64,000 bases of DNA from Sphingomonas lacunae (GTDB lineage Bacteria; Pseudomonadota; Alphaproteobacteria; Sphingomonadales; Sphingomonadaceae), in NCBI RefSeq assembly GCF_012979535.1, contig NZ_CP053015.1, positions 1,116,001-1,180,000 of the forward strand. Reading direction: 5' to 3'. The translations under genes and the position numbers were made by a program. The notes beneath the pieces were generated by a model. The model did no database searches, was not told where the DNA came from, and was given only the letters and a program-made list of their open reading frames with translations. Below, piece by piece: positions 29,642 through 37,241 of the stretch (its first letter is position 1; every line of letters starts with the position of its first letter).

Positions 29642-30487
29642 TCAATTGTCGTTGGCCGGCAGTGCCGGTGTCGCGCCGGGTGGCAATTGGATCGGTGTGG
29701 CGTTGGTCGGTTGGCGCTGTGCTACCGTCCCGTTGCTGTCATTCTTGGGATTGTCCCGCGACAATTGCAGGGCGCGTTCAGCCGCTGCGGCGGTCGTGTT
29801 GAGCAGGCTGCGCATGCCCAGATAGCTGCAGATATTGGCATAGCGCATGATCACTGACTGGGCGGTGCCATAATCGCCGGGCAGGGTCGAATCGCTGGCC
29901 AGCGTGCGCGCGCGAAAATCGTCCTGCGCCGCCAGCACCAGCGTCCGCACCTGTGCCAGGTCCGGACCGGCGACAAAGGCATCATCATAATTGCGGAAGG
30001 TCGAATCGAGCACGCCAAAGCCGGTGGCAATGCCGGTGACAACATCCTGACCCGCATTGGCGAGTCCCAGTACCGCGCTCATCGCCGTGCCGACGTCATT
30101 GGTTGTTGACCGGGCAAAGTGGCGGCGGCGTTGCGCCTCGTCGGTCAGGCGGAAATATTCGTCGCAATATATGTCGCTCAGGGCGAAGCCGGCGCCAAGG
30201 TAGCGCCGCATGTTGGAAGAGTCGGCCTCGGCCAGCGTGGCGTCGCCTTCCTCCTCACCGCCGTCGGTGGAGATCGCTTCGCGCAGGACAGCATAATTGG
30301 CGGCAATGAACGGCGGAACGGCCCTTGCCGCGCTGGCCGATACGCCACTGTTCGGGTCGGAAAGGACCGGTCGCGGATTCTTGTTCGGGTCGATACTGTC
30401 GAATCCCCGCCGTATGCCGGTGGCTGTGCCGGTGCAACCCGCCAGACTGGCGGCCAAGACAACGCCCATTACCGATTTCCACATCAT
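29642..30487 (-). CDS. Hypothetical lipoprotein
   Basis: This 281-residue protein has the signal MMWKSVMGVVLAASLAGC with lipobox LAGC. A mostly helical domain follows: PPFIAANYAVLREAIS, GFALSDIYCDEYFRLTDEAQRRRHFARST, TAMSAVLGLANAGQDVVTGIATGFG. The tail is Pro/Asn-rich. I do not recognise the family. The helical pattern with YCDEYF resembles periplasmic proteins without known function in this order. Upstream is a long gene-free stretch shared with nrdA. Confidence 0.7.
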   Translation of the reverse strand: MMWKSVMGVVLAASLAGCTGTATGIRRGFDSIDPNKNPRPVLSDPNSGVSASAARAVPPFIAANYAVLREAISTDGGEEEGDATLAEADSSNMRRYLGAGFALSDIYCDEYFRLTDEAQRRRHFARSTTNDVGTAMSAVLGLANAGQDVVTGIATGFGVLDSTFRNYDDAFVAGPDLAQVRTLVLAAQDDFRARTLASDSTLPGDYGTAQSVIMRYANICSYLGMRSLLNTTAAAAERALQLSRDNPKNDSNGTVAQRQPTNATPIQLPPGATPALPANDN

Positions 30488-30724
30488 GCCGCCCCTTTCC
30501 GAATGATTCGGTGGTCCCGCCGCCGGGCGAACTCCTGGCGTCTGTGCCCTGTCCCCCGCATCGGCGGGCAGACCATCCGTTTTCTCTGGGCGATTGCGCG
30601 TGACACCGGTCACGCCAAGCGGCTGTTGAGCGCACACCCGTTGCGGTCTCGATCCTGCTGGAAGCCGGGTCCCTCGTCGATGCCGTGTCCCGTTACGCAC
30701 GATCATTGATTTTTTCGTTTGTGC

Positions 30725-30747
30725 TGCCGCACGACGGCAATTTTTTT
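30725..30747 (+). terminator. Terminator-like hairpin with T7 tract
   Basis: TGCCG (30725-30729) and CGGCA (30735-30739) pair around CACGA, followed by A and seven Ts (30741-30747). The stem is short but the T-run is strong. No annotated plus-strand gene ends just upstream, so it may end an unannotated small transcript. Confidence 0.5.
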
Positions 30748-30884
30748 CCGTCCACGGTTCGTTCTCTTGCCTTGGTCCGAAATCGAGGAAAGTCCACGCG
30801 TCGCTGCATTGCAACAGGGCCAAATTTGCGACGAGCCGACTCGTCTCAGCGATGAATGGAAGGCTGAACGGCTCGTTAATCTTG

Positions 30885-30953
30885 TTGCATCCAGATTCGA
30901 CTGTGGCACTATAGGTGGTGGGTCAGCCGGTGAGGGCACCCTACAGATTGTGT
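30885..30953 (+). promoter_or_regulatory. Candidate nrdA promoter with two NrdR-like boxes
   Basis: Box 1 (30906-30921) matches 11 of 16 positions, and box 2 (30938-30953, ACCCTACAGATTGTGT) matches 13 of 16 positions, of the NrdR consensus acaCwAtATaTwGtgt. Their centres are 32 bp apart, three helical turns, the spacing common for NrdR box pairs. A TTGCAT-N18-CTATAG promoter overlaps box 1. NrdR represses ribonucleotide reductase genes when bound to dATP or ATP, so this placement makes sense for nrdAB control. Confidence 0.65.
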
Positions 30954-31147
30954 CTGACAGCGCGGTCCGCTATATCGGCAGGCCGAAGGAGGGCGGTTTT
31001 ATCCCGCTTTTCCGGGCCAACAGGTGCGACCCTCGCCTTCGCTGGAACAAGCGAAATCAGGGGGGATTCCTGATTCGAACAGAGATAGAACATTTGGGGG
31101 TGGCGAATCGGCGCGCCTCCCGGCAGACTGGTGTGGGGAACAAGCTG

Positions 31148-33076
31148 ATGGATTTTCGCGATACGCGCGCTGAGGAGACTGGAAACGTGGCAACGCAACT
31201 GGATGAACGGCCGGCCAATGCCGGGGATGCCGCGGTCGCCGCAGCCACCGCTACACCCATGTCGTCCAAGACGGTGCAGGAGCGCCGCTTTCCGGTGACC
31301 ACCGATGAGTCGCGCGATTCGCTGCTGACCGACTTCGGCAAGGAGACGCTGCGCGACCGCTATCTGCTGCCCGGCGAATCCTATCAGGACCTGTTTGCCC
31401 GCGTCGCCGCTGCTTATGCCGACGATGCTGATCATGCCCAGCGCCTCTATGATCATATCAGCCGCCTGTGGTTCATGCCGGCTACCCCTGTTCTGTCGAA
31501 TGGCGGCACCGGGCGCGGCCTGCCGATCAGCTGCTATCTCAACTCGGTGGATGACAGCCTTGAGGCGATTGTCGGCACCTGGAACGAAAATGTCTGGCTC
31601 GCCTCGCGCGGTGGCGGCATCGGCACCTATTGGGGCGCGGTGCGCGGCATTGGTGAGCCGGTCGGCCTCAATGGCAAGACCAGCGGCATCATCCCCTTTG
31701 TCCGCGTCATGGATTCGCTGACGCTGGCTATTTCGCAGGGCTCGCTGCGCCGTGGTTCGGCCGCCTGCTACATCGACATCCACCACCCGGAGATTGAGGA
31801 GTTCCTCGAAATCCGCAAGCCGTCGGGGGATTTCAACCGCAAGGCGCTCAACCTGCACCACGGCGTCCTCATCACCGATGAGTTCATGGAAGCGGTGCGC
31901 GATGGCGCCGAATTCAACCTCAAGAGCCCCAAGGACGGCAGCGTCCGTGGTTCGGTCGATGCGCGCAGCCTGTTCCAGAAGCTGGTCGAAACCCGCCTCG
32001 CCACCGGTGAGCCCTACATCATCTTCATCGATCAGGTGAACCGGATGATGCCCAAGCACCACCGTGAACTGGGGCTTAAGGTCTCGACCTCGAACCTCTG
32101 CTCGGAAATCACCCTGCCGACCGGCCGCGACCATCTCGGCAATGACCGCACGGCGGTGTGCTGCCTGTCGTCGCTCAACATGGAAACCTGGGATCAGTGG
32201 AGCGAGGACAAGGGCTTTGTGGAGGATGTCATGCGCTTCCTCGACAATGTGCTGCAGGATTATATCGACCGCGCGCCCGACGAGATGGCCCGCGCCAAAT
32301 ACAGCGCGATGCGCGAACGTTCGGTCGGCCTCGGCGTCATGGGCTTCCACAGCTTCCTCCAGGCGCGCGGCCTGCCGTTCGAAGGGGCGATGGCCAAGGC
32401 GTGGAACCTCAAGATCTTCCGCCACATCCGCGAACAGGTCGACACCGCCTCGATGATGCTGGCGCAGGAACGCGGGCCGTGCCCCGACGCTGCCGATCAG
32501 GGCGTGATGGAACGGTTCAGCTGCAAGATGGCGATCGCGCCGACCGCGTCGATCAGCATCATCTGCGGCGGCACCAGCGCCTGTATCGAGCCGATCCCGG
32601 CCAACATCTACACGCACAAGACGCTGTCGGGCAGCTTCTCGATCCGCAACCCGCACCTTGAGGCGATGCTGATCGACAAGGCCAAGAACAGCGAAGCGGT
32701 GTGGAACTCGATCCTCGAACGCGGCGGTTCGGTCCAGCACCTCGACTTCCTCAGCCAGGAGGAAAAGGACACGTTCAAGACCAGCTTCGAGATTGACCAG
32801 CGCTGGCTGCTCGAACTCGCGGCGGACCGCACGCCCTATATCGACCAGGCGCAGTCGCTGAACCTGTTCATCCCGGCCGATGTCGAAAAGTGGGATCTGA
32901 TGATGCTCCACTTCCGCGCCTGGGAATTGGGCATCAAGTCGCTCTATTACCTCCGCTCGAAATCGATCCAGCGCGCCGGTTTCGCCGGCGGGGTGGAAGC
33001 GGACAATACGCCCGACGCGCCCAAGTTCGAACTGGCGACGACCACCGATTATGACGAATGTCTGGCCTGCCAGTGA
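31148..33076 (+). CDS. nrdA: Ribonucleoside-diphosphate reductase, alpha subunit (class I)
   Basis: The 642-residue large subunit reduces ribonucleotides to deoxyribonucleotides. The first active-site Cys is Cys129 (ISCYLN), the radical site is NLCSE (Asn316, Cys318, Glu320), further cysteines are at 338-339, and the C-terminal pair is CLAC (638-641). About 80 residues precede the catalytic ten-stranded barrel, too few for an ATP-cone, and none is visible. The start at 31148 has GGGGAAC upstream. An alternative is ATG 31259. It is followed by nrdB after a hairpin. Confidence 0.95.
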   Translation: MDFRDTRAEETGNVATQLDERPANAGDAAVAAATATPMSSKTVQERRFPVTTDESRDSLLTDFGKETLRDRYLLPGESYQDLFARVAAAYADDADHAQRLYDHISRLWFMPATPVLSNGGTGRGLPISCYLNSVDDSLEAIVGTWNENVWLASRGGGIGTYWGAVRGIGEPVGLNGKTSGIIPFVRVMDSLTLAISQGSLRRGSAACYIDIHHPEIEEFLEIRKPSGDFNRKALNLHHGVLITDEFMEAVRDGAEFNLKSPKDGSVRGSVDARSLFQKLVETRLATGEPYIIFIDQVNRMMPKHHRELGLKVSTSNLCSEITLPTGRDHLGNDRTAVCCLSSLNMETWDQWSEDKGFVEDVMRFLDNVLQDYIDRAPDEMARAKYSAMRERSVGLGVMGFHSFLQARGLPFEGAMAKAWNLKIFRHIREQVDTASMMLAQERGPCPDAADQGVMERFSCKMAIAPTASISIICGGTSACIEPIPANIYTHKTLSGSFSIRNPHLEAMLIDKAKNSEAVWNSILERGGSVQHLDFLSQEEKDTFKTSFEIDQRWLLELAADRTPYIDQAQSLNLFIPADVEKWDLMMLHFRAWELGIKSLYYLRSKSIQRAGFAGGVEADNTPDAPKFELATTTDYDECLACQ

Positions 33077-33084
33077 TCATCTGC

Positions 33085-33104
33085 CCCTCCCCTGCGGGGG
33101 AGGG
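33085..33104 (+). repeat. Palindromic hairpin between nrdA and nrdB
   Basis: CCCTCCCC (33085-33092) pairs perfectly with GGGGAGGG (33097-33104) around TGCG. This CCCTCCCC-GGGGAGGG type is, to my knowledge, a common dispersed intergenic palindrome in sphingomonad genomes. Here it may protect or attenuate the message between the two subunit genes. Confidence 0.55.
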
Positions 33105-33135
33105 TGTCTTTGCGACGAAGTTTTAGGAAAAGCCC

Positions 33136-34188
33136 ATGTCCCTCACCGAAGCCCGCGCCCAGTACAAGCCCTTTGAATATCCCTGGGCCTATGATTTCTG
33201 GAAGCGCCAGCAACAGATCCACTGGCTGCCGGAGGAAGTGCCGTTGGGCGAGGATTGCCGCGATTGGGCGCAAAAGCTCTCGGATCATGAGCGCAACCTG
33301 CTGACGCAGATTTTCCGCTTTTTCACCCAGGCCGATGTCGAGGTGCAGAATTGCTACCACGAACATTATGGCCGCGTGTTCAAGCCGACCGAAATCAAGA
33401 TGATGCTGACCGCGTTCAGCAACATGGAAACGGTCCACATCGCCGCCTATTCGCACCTGCTCGACACCATCGGCATGCCCGAAAGCGAATATGGCATGTT
33501 CCTTCAGTACAAGGAAATGAAGGACAAGCACGATTATCTCAGCACCTTTGGCGTCGATAATGACGAGGATATCGCCCGCACGCTGGCGATGTTCGGCGGA
33601 TTTACCGAAGGGCTGCAACTGTTCGCTTCCTTCGCCATGCTGATGAACTTCCCGCGCTTCAACAAGATGAAGGGCATGGGCCAGATCGTCACCTGGTCGA
33701 TCCGCGACGAAAGCCTGCATTGCGAGGGGATCACCCGCCTGTTCCACGCCTTTGTCAAGGAACGCGATTGCCTGACCCCCGCGGTCCGGGATGACATTCT
33801 CGATTGCTGCCAGAAGACCGTGCGGCTCGAAGATGCCTTCATCGACCTCGCCTTTGAACAGGGGCCGGTGCCGGGCATGACGCCCAAGGAAATCAAGCGC
33901 TACATCCGCTACATCGCTGATTGGCGCCTCGGCCAGCTCGGTTTCCAGCCGATCTACATGATCGACGAACACCCGCTCCCCTGGCTCGCCCCGTTGCTCA
34001 ACGGGGTGGAACACGCCAACTTCTTCGAAACCCGCGCCACCGAATATGCCAAGGCCGCCACCCGCGGCGACTGGAACCAGGTGTGGAGCAGCTTCGACCA
34101 GCGCCAGAAAGCCAAGGCCGGCGACATCCTCCCCGTTAACGACGACGGCGACGACATGTTCAAGGCCGCAGGAGTGGCGGCGGAGTGA
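33136..34188 (+). CDS. nrdB: Ribonucleoside-diphosphate reductase, beta subunit
   Basis: This 350-residue radical-generating subunit has the di-iron ligands Asp67, Glu98, His101, a Glu in FTEGLQLF and Glu/His in RDESLHCEG. The radical tyrosine is Tyr105 in ETVHIAAYSH. No ATP-cone is present at the N-terminus. The C-terminal DDMFKAAGVAAE tail presumably docks onto NrdA. Its stop abuts the stop of the convergent gene at 34189 with no space between. Confidence 0.96.
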   Translation: MSLTEARAQYKPFEYPWAYDFWKRQQQIHWLPEEVPLGEDCRDWAQKLSDHERNLLTQIFRFFTQADVEVQNCYHEHYGRVFKPTEIKMMLTAFSNMETVHIAAYSHLLDTIGMPESEYGMFLQYKEMKDKHDYLSTFGVDNDEDIARTLAMFGGFTEGLQLFASFAMLMNFPRFNKMKGMGQIVTWSIRDESLHCEGITRLFHAFVKERDCLTPAVRDDILDCCQKTVRLEDAFIDLAFEQGPVPGMTPKEIKRYIRYIADWRLGQLGFQPIYMIDEHPLPWLAPLLNGVEHANFFETRATEYAKAATRGDWNQVWSSFDQRQKAKAGDILPVNDDGDDMFKAAGVAAE

Positions 34189-34911
34189 TTATTCCTCCGT
34201 CCAGACTTCTTTCATAAGCTCGATATGCCGAATCAGATTTGATAAAGCTCGCTCACTCGCGGTTCCGACCAGGCGAAGTTCTGCCGTGCAGTCTTTGGTT
34301 AGCGGGATTCGGACCAAATCTATGCTGGACGAACTTTGAACGGAGCCTTGTACGTCAATTGGAGAAGATGCCTCCGGCACCCTAGGTTCATTGATTGCGA
34401 GATAAACGTTTTCGTCCGGAGCGCCCGAAGTGCCTAAAACTTCGGTCAGATAAGCATCCGTCTCACGCAATGCGGCTATCGTTTCTTCTGCGCCGGCCTT
34501 TGAGAACCCGAGATCTCTGATCAGATACGCCCTGATGGGTTCGTCAGCAGTCGGAATTCGCCCGCTGAAGCGATCGTACAAAGAGCGAAAGACTTCCGGT
34601 TTTTTCGAGGCATTTCCAAGAGCAGCCTGCAATTCAAGAGAGTCGTTCGGCTCGAAAATTGTCAAAGCAAGTTCGCTCACCCGAGTTTTATCACCTACGC
34701 CATCTATTAATCCGAATTGTCGGATTGAGCCTAATGCAGTAGAACTAGCCCCATTCTTACCAGAGAACCCCATTAATTCTAGTGCAGTTAGGGAATCTAT
34801 AGAGCTTCTATGAACTGCTTCATAGATCTTCTTTGTATAATCGAGAGATTGTCGCAAAGAATGCTTTGGCGCCCTAGGGCTGCGACTGCGATCGCTAGGA
34901 GTTAAGGCCAT
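34189..34911 (-). CDS. Unknown protein in AT-richer patch (DUF5343-like?)
   Basis: This 240-residue protein begins with a basic N-terminus. It then has what look like two winged-helix-like units: YTKKIYEAVHRSSIDSLTALELMGFSG with TALGSIRQFGLIDGVGDKTRVSELALTIFE, and FRSLYDRFSGRIPTADEPIRAYLIRDLGFSKAGAEETIAALRETDAYL. The arrangement recalls DUF5343 proteins but I am not sure. Codon use and base composition are clearly less GC-rich than the neighbours, a sign of transfer. It converges on nrdB with zero spacing. Confidence 0.7.
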   Translation of the reverse strand: MALTPSDRSRSPRAPKHSLRQSLDYTKKIYEAVHRSSIDSLTALELMGFSGKNGASSTALGSIRQFGLIDGVGDKTRVSELALTIFEPNDSLELQAALGNASKKPEVFRSLYDRFSGRIPTADEPIRAYLIRDLGFSKAGAEETIAALRETDAYLTEVLGTSGAPDENVYLAINEPRVPEASSPIDVQGSVQSSSSIDLVRIPLTKDCTAELRLVGTASERALSNLIRHIELMKEVWTEE

Positions 34912-35315
34912 GTTCCTTACCTCGTTCTAAGTTTCCACAAGAGCAATTTAGTACATTCTCCGTCCGAATGCAACGTACGACAAAGAAGGGTCCATACGGG
35001 GAAAAGCCACGTTTTGCGATATTCTTAGCAGGCCGTCTCAGATTGAAGCCCAGCCCATGGAAATTTTAGACGTCAGCGTTCGTTATAATAAACGTCCAAT
35101 ATGGGCCATTTAGAACTTTTCGGTTGACGGCCGCCAGCCACCCAACTATTCTTTGCAATGCAAAAAGGCCAGAGTCGCTCTCGAGCAACTCTGGCCTCCT
35201 GAACCGGGAGTCGTTGTAGCGACTTTCCGGTTGGGTTGGGAATAACCCCGCACCCTATCCAAGTGTGGCGTTACTCCTCGATTTGCATTTGTGCAATCGG
35301 CAAAGGAGATTTGCC
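34912..35315. other. Gene-free AT-rich stretch
   Basis: No gene is supported in this 404-bp region. It contains the presumed promoter of the minus-strand gene at 34189-34911, an AT-rich segment flanked by GACGT/ACGTC (about 35069-35096), the minus-strand terminator at 35162-35196, a second hairpin at 35202-35232, and the leader of the small gene starting at 35316. Confidence 0.55.
35162..35196 (-). terminator. Strong minus-strand terminator
   Basis: Read on the minus strand, GGCCAGAGT (35196-35188) and ACTCTGGCC (35175-35167) form a perfect 9-bp stem. An inner GCTC/GAGC adds four more pairs after one mismatch, and TTTTT (35166-35162) follows. No annotated minus-strand gene ends just upstream. 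A second hairpin (35202-35232: AACCGG, AGTCG, loop TTGTAG, CGACT, CCGGTT) stands immediately before it, so the two could form the body of a small RNA. Confidence 0.7.
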
Positions 35316-35495
35316 ATGACGACGACGACAAAAGCCAAGATTGGCACTCGTGCAGCCACCGGCACCATCTGCCCTGAAAGCGGCGTGTGGAAAGTTGAGG
35401 GCACGCCTTCAACGACAGCGCCCATCGCCAAGGGTAACCGCATGCCGCCTTATGGCGGCAAGGCGGTGGTGTGGGTCCTGACGGCCTACGCTTGA
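35316..35495 (+). CDS. 59-residue CPESG-motif protein
   Basis: The product contains TGTICPESGVWKVEG and STTAPIAKGNRMPPYGGKAVVWVL. The pattern C-P-x-S-G-x-W followed by K-G-x-R-M-P-P resembles small YjzC-like proteins. Related versions carry further cysteines and this one has a single Cys. The start follows AAGGAG with good spacing, and an intrinsic terminator stands ten bases after the stop. The function is unknown. It sits directly before a KTSC gene in a patch that looks acquired. Confidence 0.65.
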   Translation: MTTTTKAKIGTRAATGTICPESGVWKVEGTPSTTAPIAKGNRMPPYGGKAVVWVLTAYA

Positions 35496-35504
35496 TCGAT
35501 TGGG

Positions 35505-35535
35505 AAGGGGCGGGCCATCGGTTCGCCCCTTTTCA
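35505..35535 (+). terminator. Intrinsic terminator after the 59-residue gene
   Basis: AAGGGGCG (35505-35512) pairs perfectly with CGCCCCTT (35524-35531), and the tail continues TTCATTT. It ends the small upstream gene 20 bp before the KTSC start, so the KTSC gene either relies on read-through or has its own promoter. Confidence 0.7.
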
Positions 35536-35550
35536 TTTGGAGGCGTTCAA

Positions 35551-35754
35551 ATGCACTACTTTTCTTCGACAGCCATTCGGGCTGCGTCATACGATGTGAG
35601 CACCCGCGTCCTGAGTCTGCAGTTCACCTCTGCCGTCAAGTGGTATGACTACCCCGGCGTACCACGGCACATCTATCAGGGGCTTCTCGACGCCACGTCA
35701 AAGGGAACATATTTCAATCGCTATATTCGGGATCAGTATTCAGTAGCGGTTTGA
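35551..35754 (+). CDS. KTSC domain protein
   Basis: The 67-residue protein is a single KTSC domain: MHYFSSTAIRAASYDVSTRVLSLQFTS, then VKWYDYPGVPRHIYQGLLDATSKGTYFNRYIRDQYSV. The family is found alone in phages and mobile regions or fused to lysyl-tRNA synthetase-like and other proteins, and its role is unknown. TTGGAGG at 35538-35544 supports the start. The small size and neighbours suggest an accessory gene. Confidence 0.85.
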   Translation: MHYFSSTAIRAASYDVSTRVLSLQFTSAVKWYDYPGVPRHIYQGLLDATSKGTYFNRYIRDQYSVAV

Positions 35755-35888
35755 GATGGGCAGTGCCGGGACACATGGTTGATGAGTTCCGGCTCAACCC
35801 AACCACCCCATCCCGCCCTAATCACCGCCGCCATCACGGCATCGCCCGGCCACCTCTCGAACGAAGATGCGCCCTCTCCATCAAACCC

Positions 35889-35952
35889 CTTTGTGCCTTC
35901 GTGTCTTCGTGTGAGTCCAAACAATCTCGCACAAAGCCACAAAGCCACGAAG
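35889..35952. repeat. Imperfect inverted repeat built from CTTnGTGn units
   Basis: The left arm (35889-35915) is made of three CTTYGTG units. The right arm (35926-35952), read in reverse complement, is also three CTTYGTG units ending in GAG. The two 27-base arms pair with G-T and other mismatches. Such CTTTGTG-type units form dispersed intergenic repeats in many alphaproteobacteria. It lies between two converging genes, the usual place for REP-like elements. Confidence 0.65.
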
Positions 35953-35954
35953 AG

Positions 35955-36737
35955 TCAGCGCCGTTCTCCACGCGATCGTGAGGCGCGGGCATCGAGCTCG
36001 CGGATCATCGCGTTCACCTGTCGGACAAACCAGTCATCGACCCGGCGGGCACCCGCGCCGGCAGAGCGATATCCCACCACATGGATGCCGACCAGCCTCA
36101 GACGACTGCCGTCGCGTTGCCACACCGGTCCGCCGCTGTTGCCGGTGGTGGTGCGGATGAAATAGCTCAGCCGCCCCCTTCGGCTGTCTGCCACAACCGG
36201 CCCAGTCGCGGCGTACATTGTCCTTGTGTCGGCAATGCCGGCGCCCGGATAGCCCGCCAGTTCAACCACTGCACCGGCAGGCGGCACATCGCTGGCCAGT
36301 TCGACCGGGGTGGAGGTGGGCAGTTCGCGCGGCAGGCGGATCACGCCCAGGTCATGCGAATAGCGGCGCCATCGATAACCATTGGCCGTCGCCCATTCGC
36401 GTCCGGTCAGGATGAAATCCGGCGCGCTGTCGCCGATGATGCGACGGCCACAGCGAACCTCAATCCGGGTCACCCTGTTGTAAATGGGGCTGGAGACATT
36501 GTGCGCGGCGGTGATGAGGTAACGCCCCCGATACAGCACGGCTGAGCCGCTGCCACCATCCCCGCCCAATCCGACGCGCTCCGTCTGCAGATGACAGACA
36601 TTGGCATAGGGGTCGTTGGGACCTGCTGCAGCCACCGGCTGTTGCTCAACGGGCCGGCCGGCCGGTGTCACCAGTGATGGGCCAGTGCATCCTGCTGCGG
36701 TCAATGCCATCGCGGCGCCAGCCCAAAGCCTGTTCAT
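35955..36737 (-). CDS. Trypsin-like serine protease, lipoprotein
   Basis: The 260-residue protein starts MNRLWAGAAMALTAAGC with lipobox AAGC (Cys17). The chymotrypsin-type triad is complete: His79 in ITAAHN, Asp129 in YSHDLGVIRL and Ser201 in TGNSGGPV. It has no PDZ domain, unlike DegP-type proteases. It is probably anchored in the outer or inner membrane facing the periplasm, with an unknown substrate. A 504-bp gene-free stretch lies upstream. Confidence 0.88.
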   Translation of the reverse strand: MNRLWAGAAMALTAAGCTGPSLVTPAGRPVEQQPVAAAGPNDPYANVCHLQTERVGLGGDGGSGSAVLYRGRYLITAAHNVSSPIYNRVTRIEVRCGRRIIGDSAPDFILTGREWATANGYRWRRYSHDLGVIRLPRELPTSTPVELASDVPPAGAVVELAGYPGAGIADTRTMYAATGPVVADSRRGRLSYFIRTTTGNSGGPVWQRDGSRLRLVGIHVVGYRSAGAGARRVDDWFVRQVNAMIRELDARASRSRGERR

Positions 36738-37241
36738 GCCAATCCCCTTCGCAATTCAACTTTCATCCACAAATAGTCCGGATGGCGGGCGCTGGCGCGT
36801 GACAGGTCTCACACTCGCTTGGCCCCTTGGCGTCTTGGCGTGAACCCGTTTCCCGCCTTCGCCTGATCCTACTCCGCCAAACCGGACACAGACCCGCTTT
36901 CCTACATCATGCCGCCTGTGAGACCCTCTCGGCATGTCCCCGAACCATGTCTGTCAGCCGGTGCGCGCCGTGCGCCGGGTCCGCTTGCGCGGTCGCCGCG
37001 ATGGCTTGCGTGGCGGGGCGGGTCACGCCGTCGCCGGGGCGCTGCGTTGCTGTCTCAGGTTGACACCACAGCTCCAATACGGCGCTGAAACCCGCAGGCG
37101 TCCGTTGTTTCCCCGCGCTGGAGTGTCAACCAGTGTCAACCGGACGGGCGCCACAGTGGGGCGCATTTTTGTCCCGACGTGGGTGTTACCCTGTGGTACC
37201 CTGGGGTCGCACACGCTTCATGGGGCGTGACGTTCCCGGGG
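36738..37241. other. Gene-free stretch upstream of the protease
   Basis: I see no supportable gene. The region has three copies of GTGTCAACC (one inverted at 37058-37066, two in tandem at about 37122-37141) and a plus-strand hairpin plus T-tract (37148-37170). These are described separately. The rest shows no recognised element apart from the presumed protease promoter. Confidence 0.55.
37058..37170 (+). ncRNA. Candidate small transcript with terminator
   Basis: A TTGACA hexamer (37060-37065) is followed by a stem CGTCCGTTG / CAA-c-CGGACG (37099-37107 with 37137-37146, one bulge). GCGCC/GGCGC (37148-37152 with 37160-37164) and A plus five Ts (37166-37170) come next. The order of promoter-like element, hairpin and terminator fits a short RNA of about 80-100 bases. 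I see no good -10, so this is weak. Confidence 0.3.

Larger units (their letters stand above)
30488..31147. other. Gene-free stretch upstream of nrdA
   Basis: This 660-bp region holds no gene that I can support. It contains a perfect GCGTGAC/GTCACGC hairpin (30598-30615), a plus-strand terminator-like hairpin with seven Ts (30725-30747), a possible promoter (TTGCAT at 30885-30890, CTATAG at 30909-30914) and two NrdR-box-like sites. The nrdA reading frame stays open for 143 codons upstream of the chosen start, but it has no ribosome binding site and crosses these sites, so it is not called as coding. Confidence 0.6.

Noticed and set aside
30719-31147. 143-codon in-frame extension of nrdA
   Set aside because: It begins with TTG, lacks a ribosome binding site, overlaps the terminator-like hairpin and NrdR-like boxes, and has no RNR-like sequence.
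30941-32911. 656-codon minus-strand frame over nrdA
   Set aside because: It is antisense to nrdA, which has every active-site cysteine. No protein family is recognised in the mirror frame.
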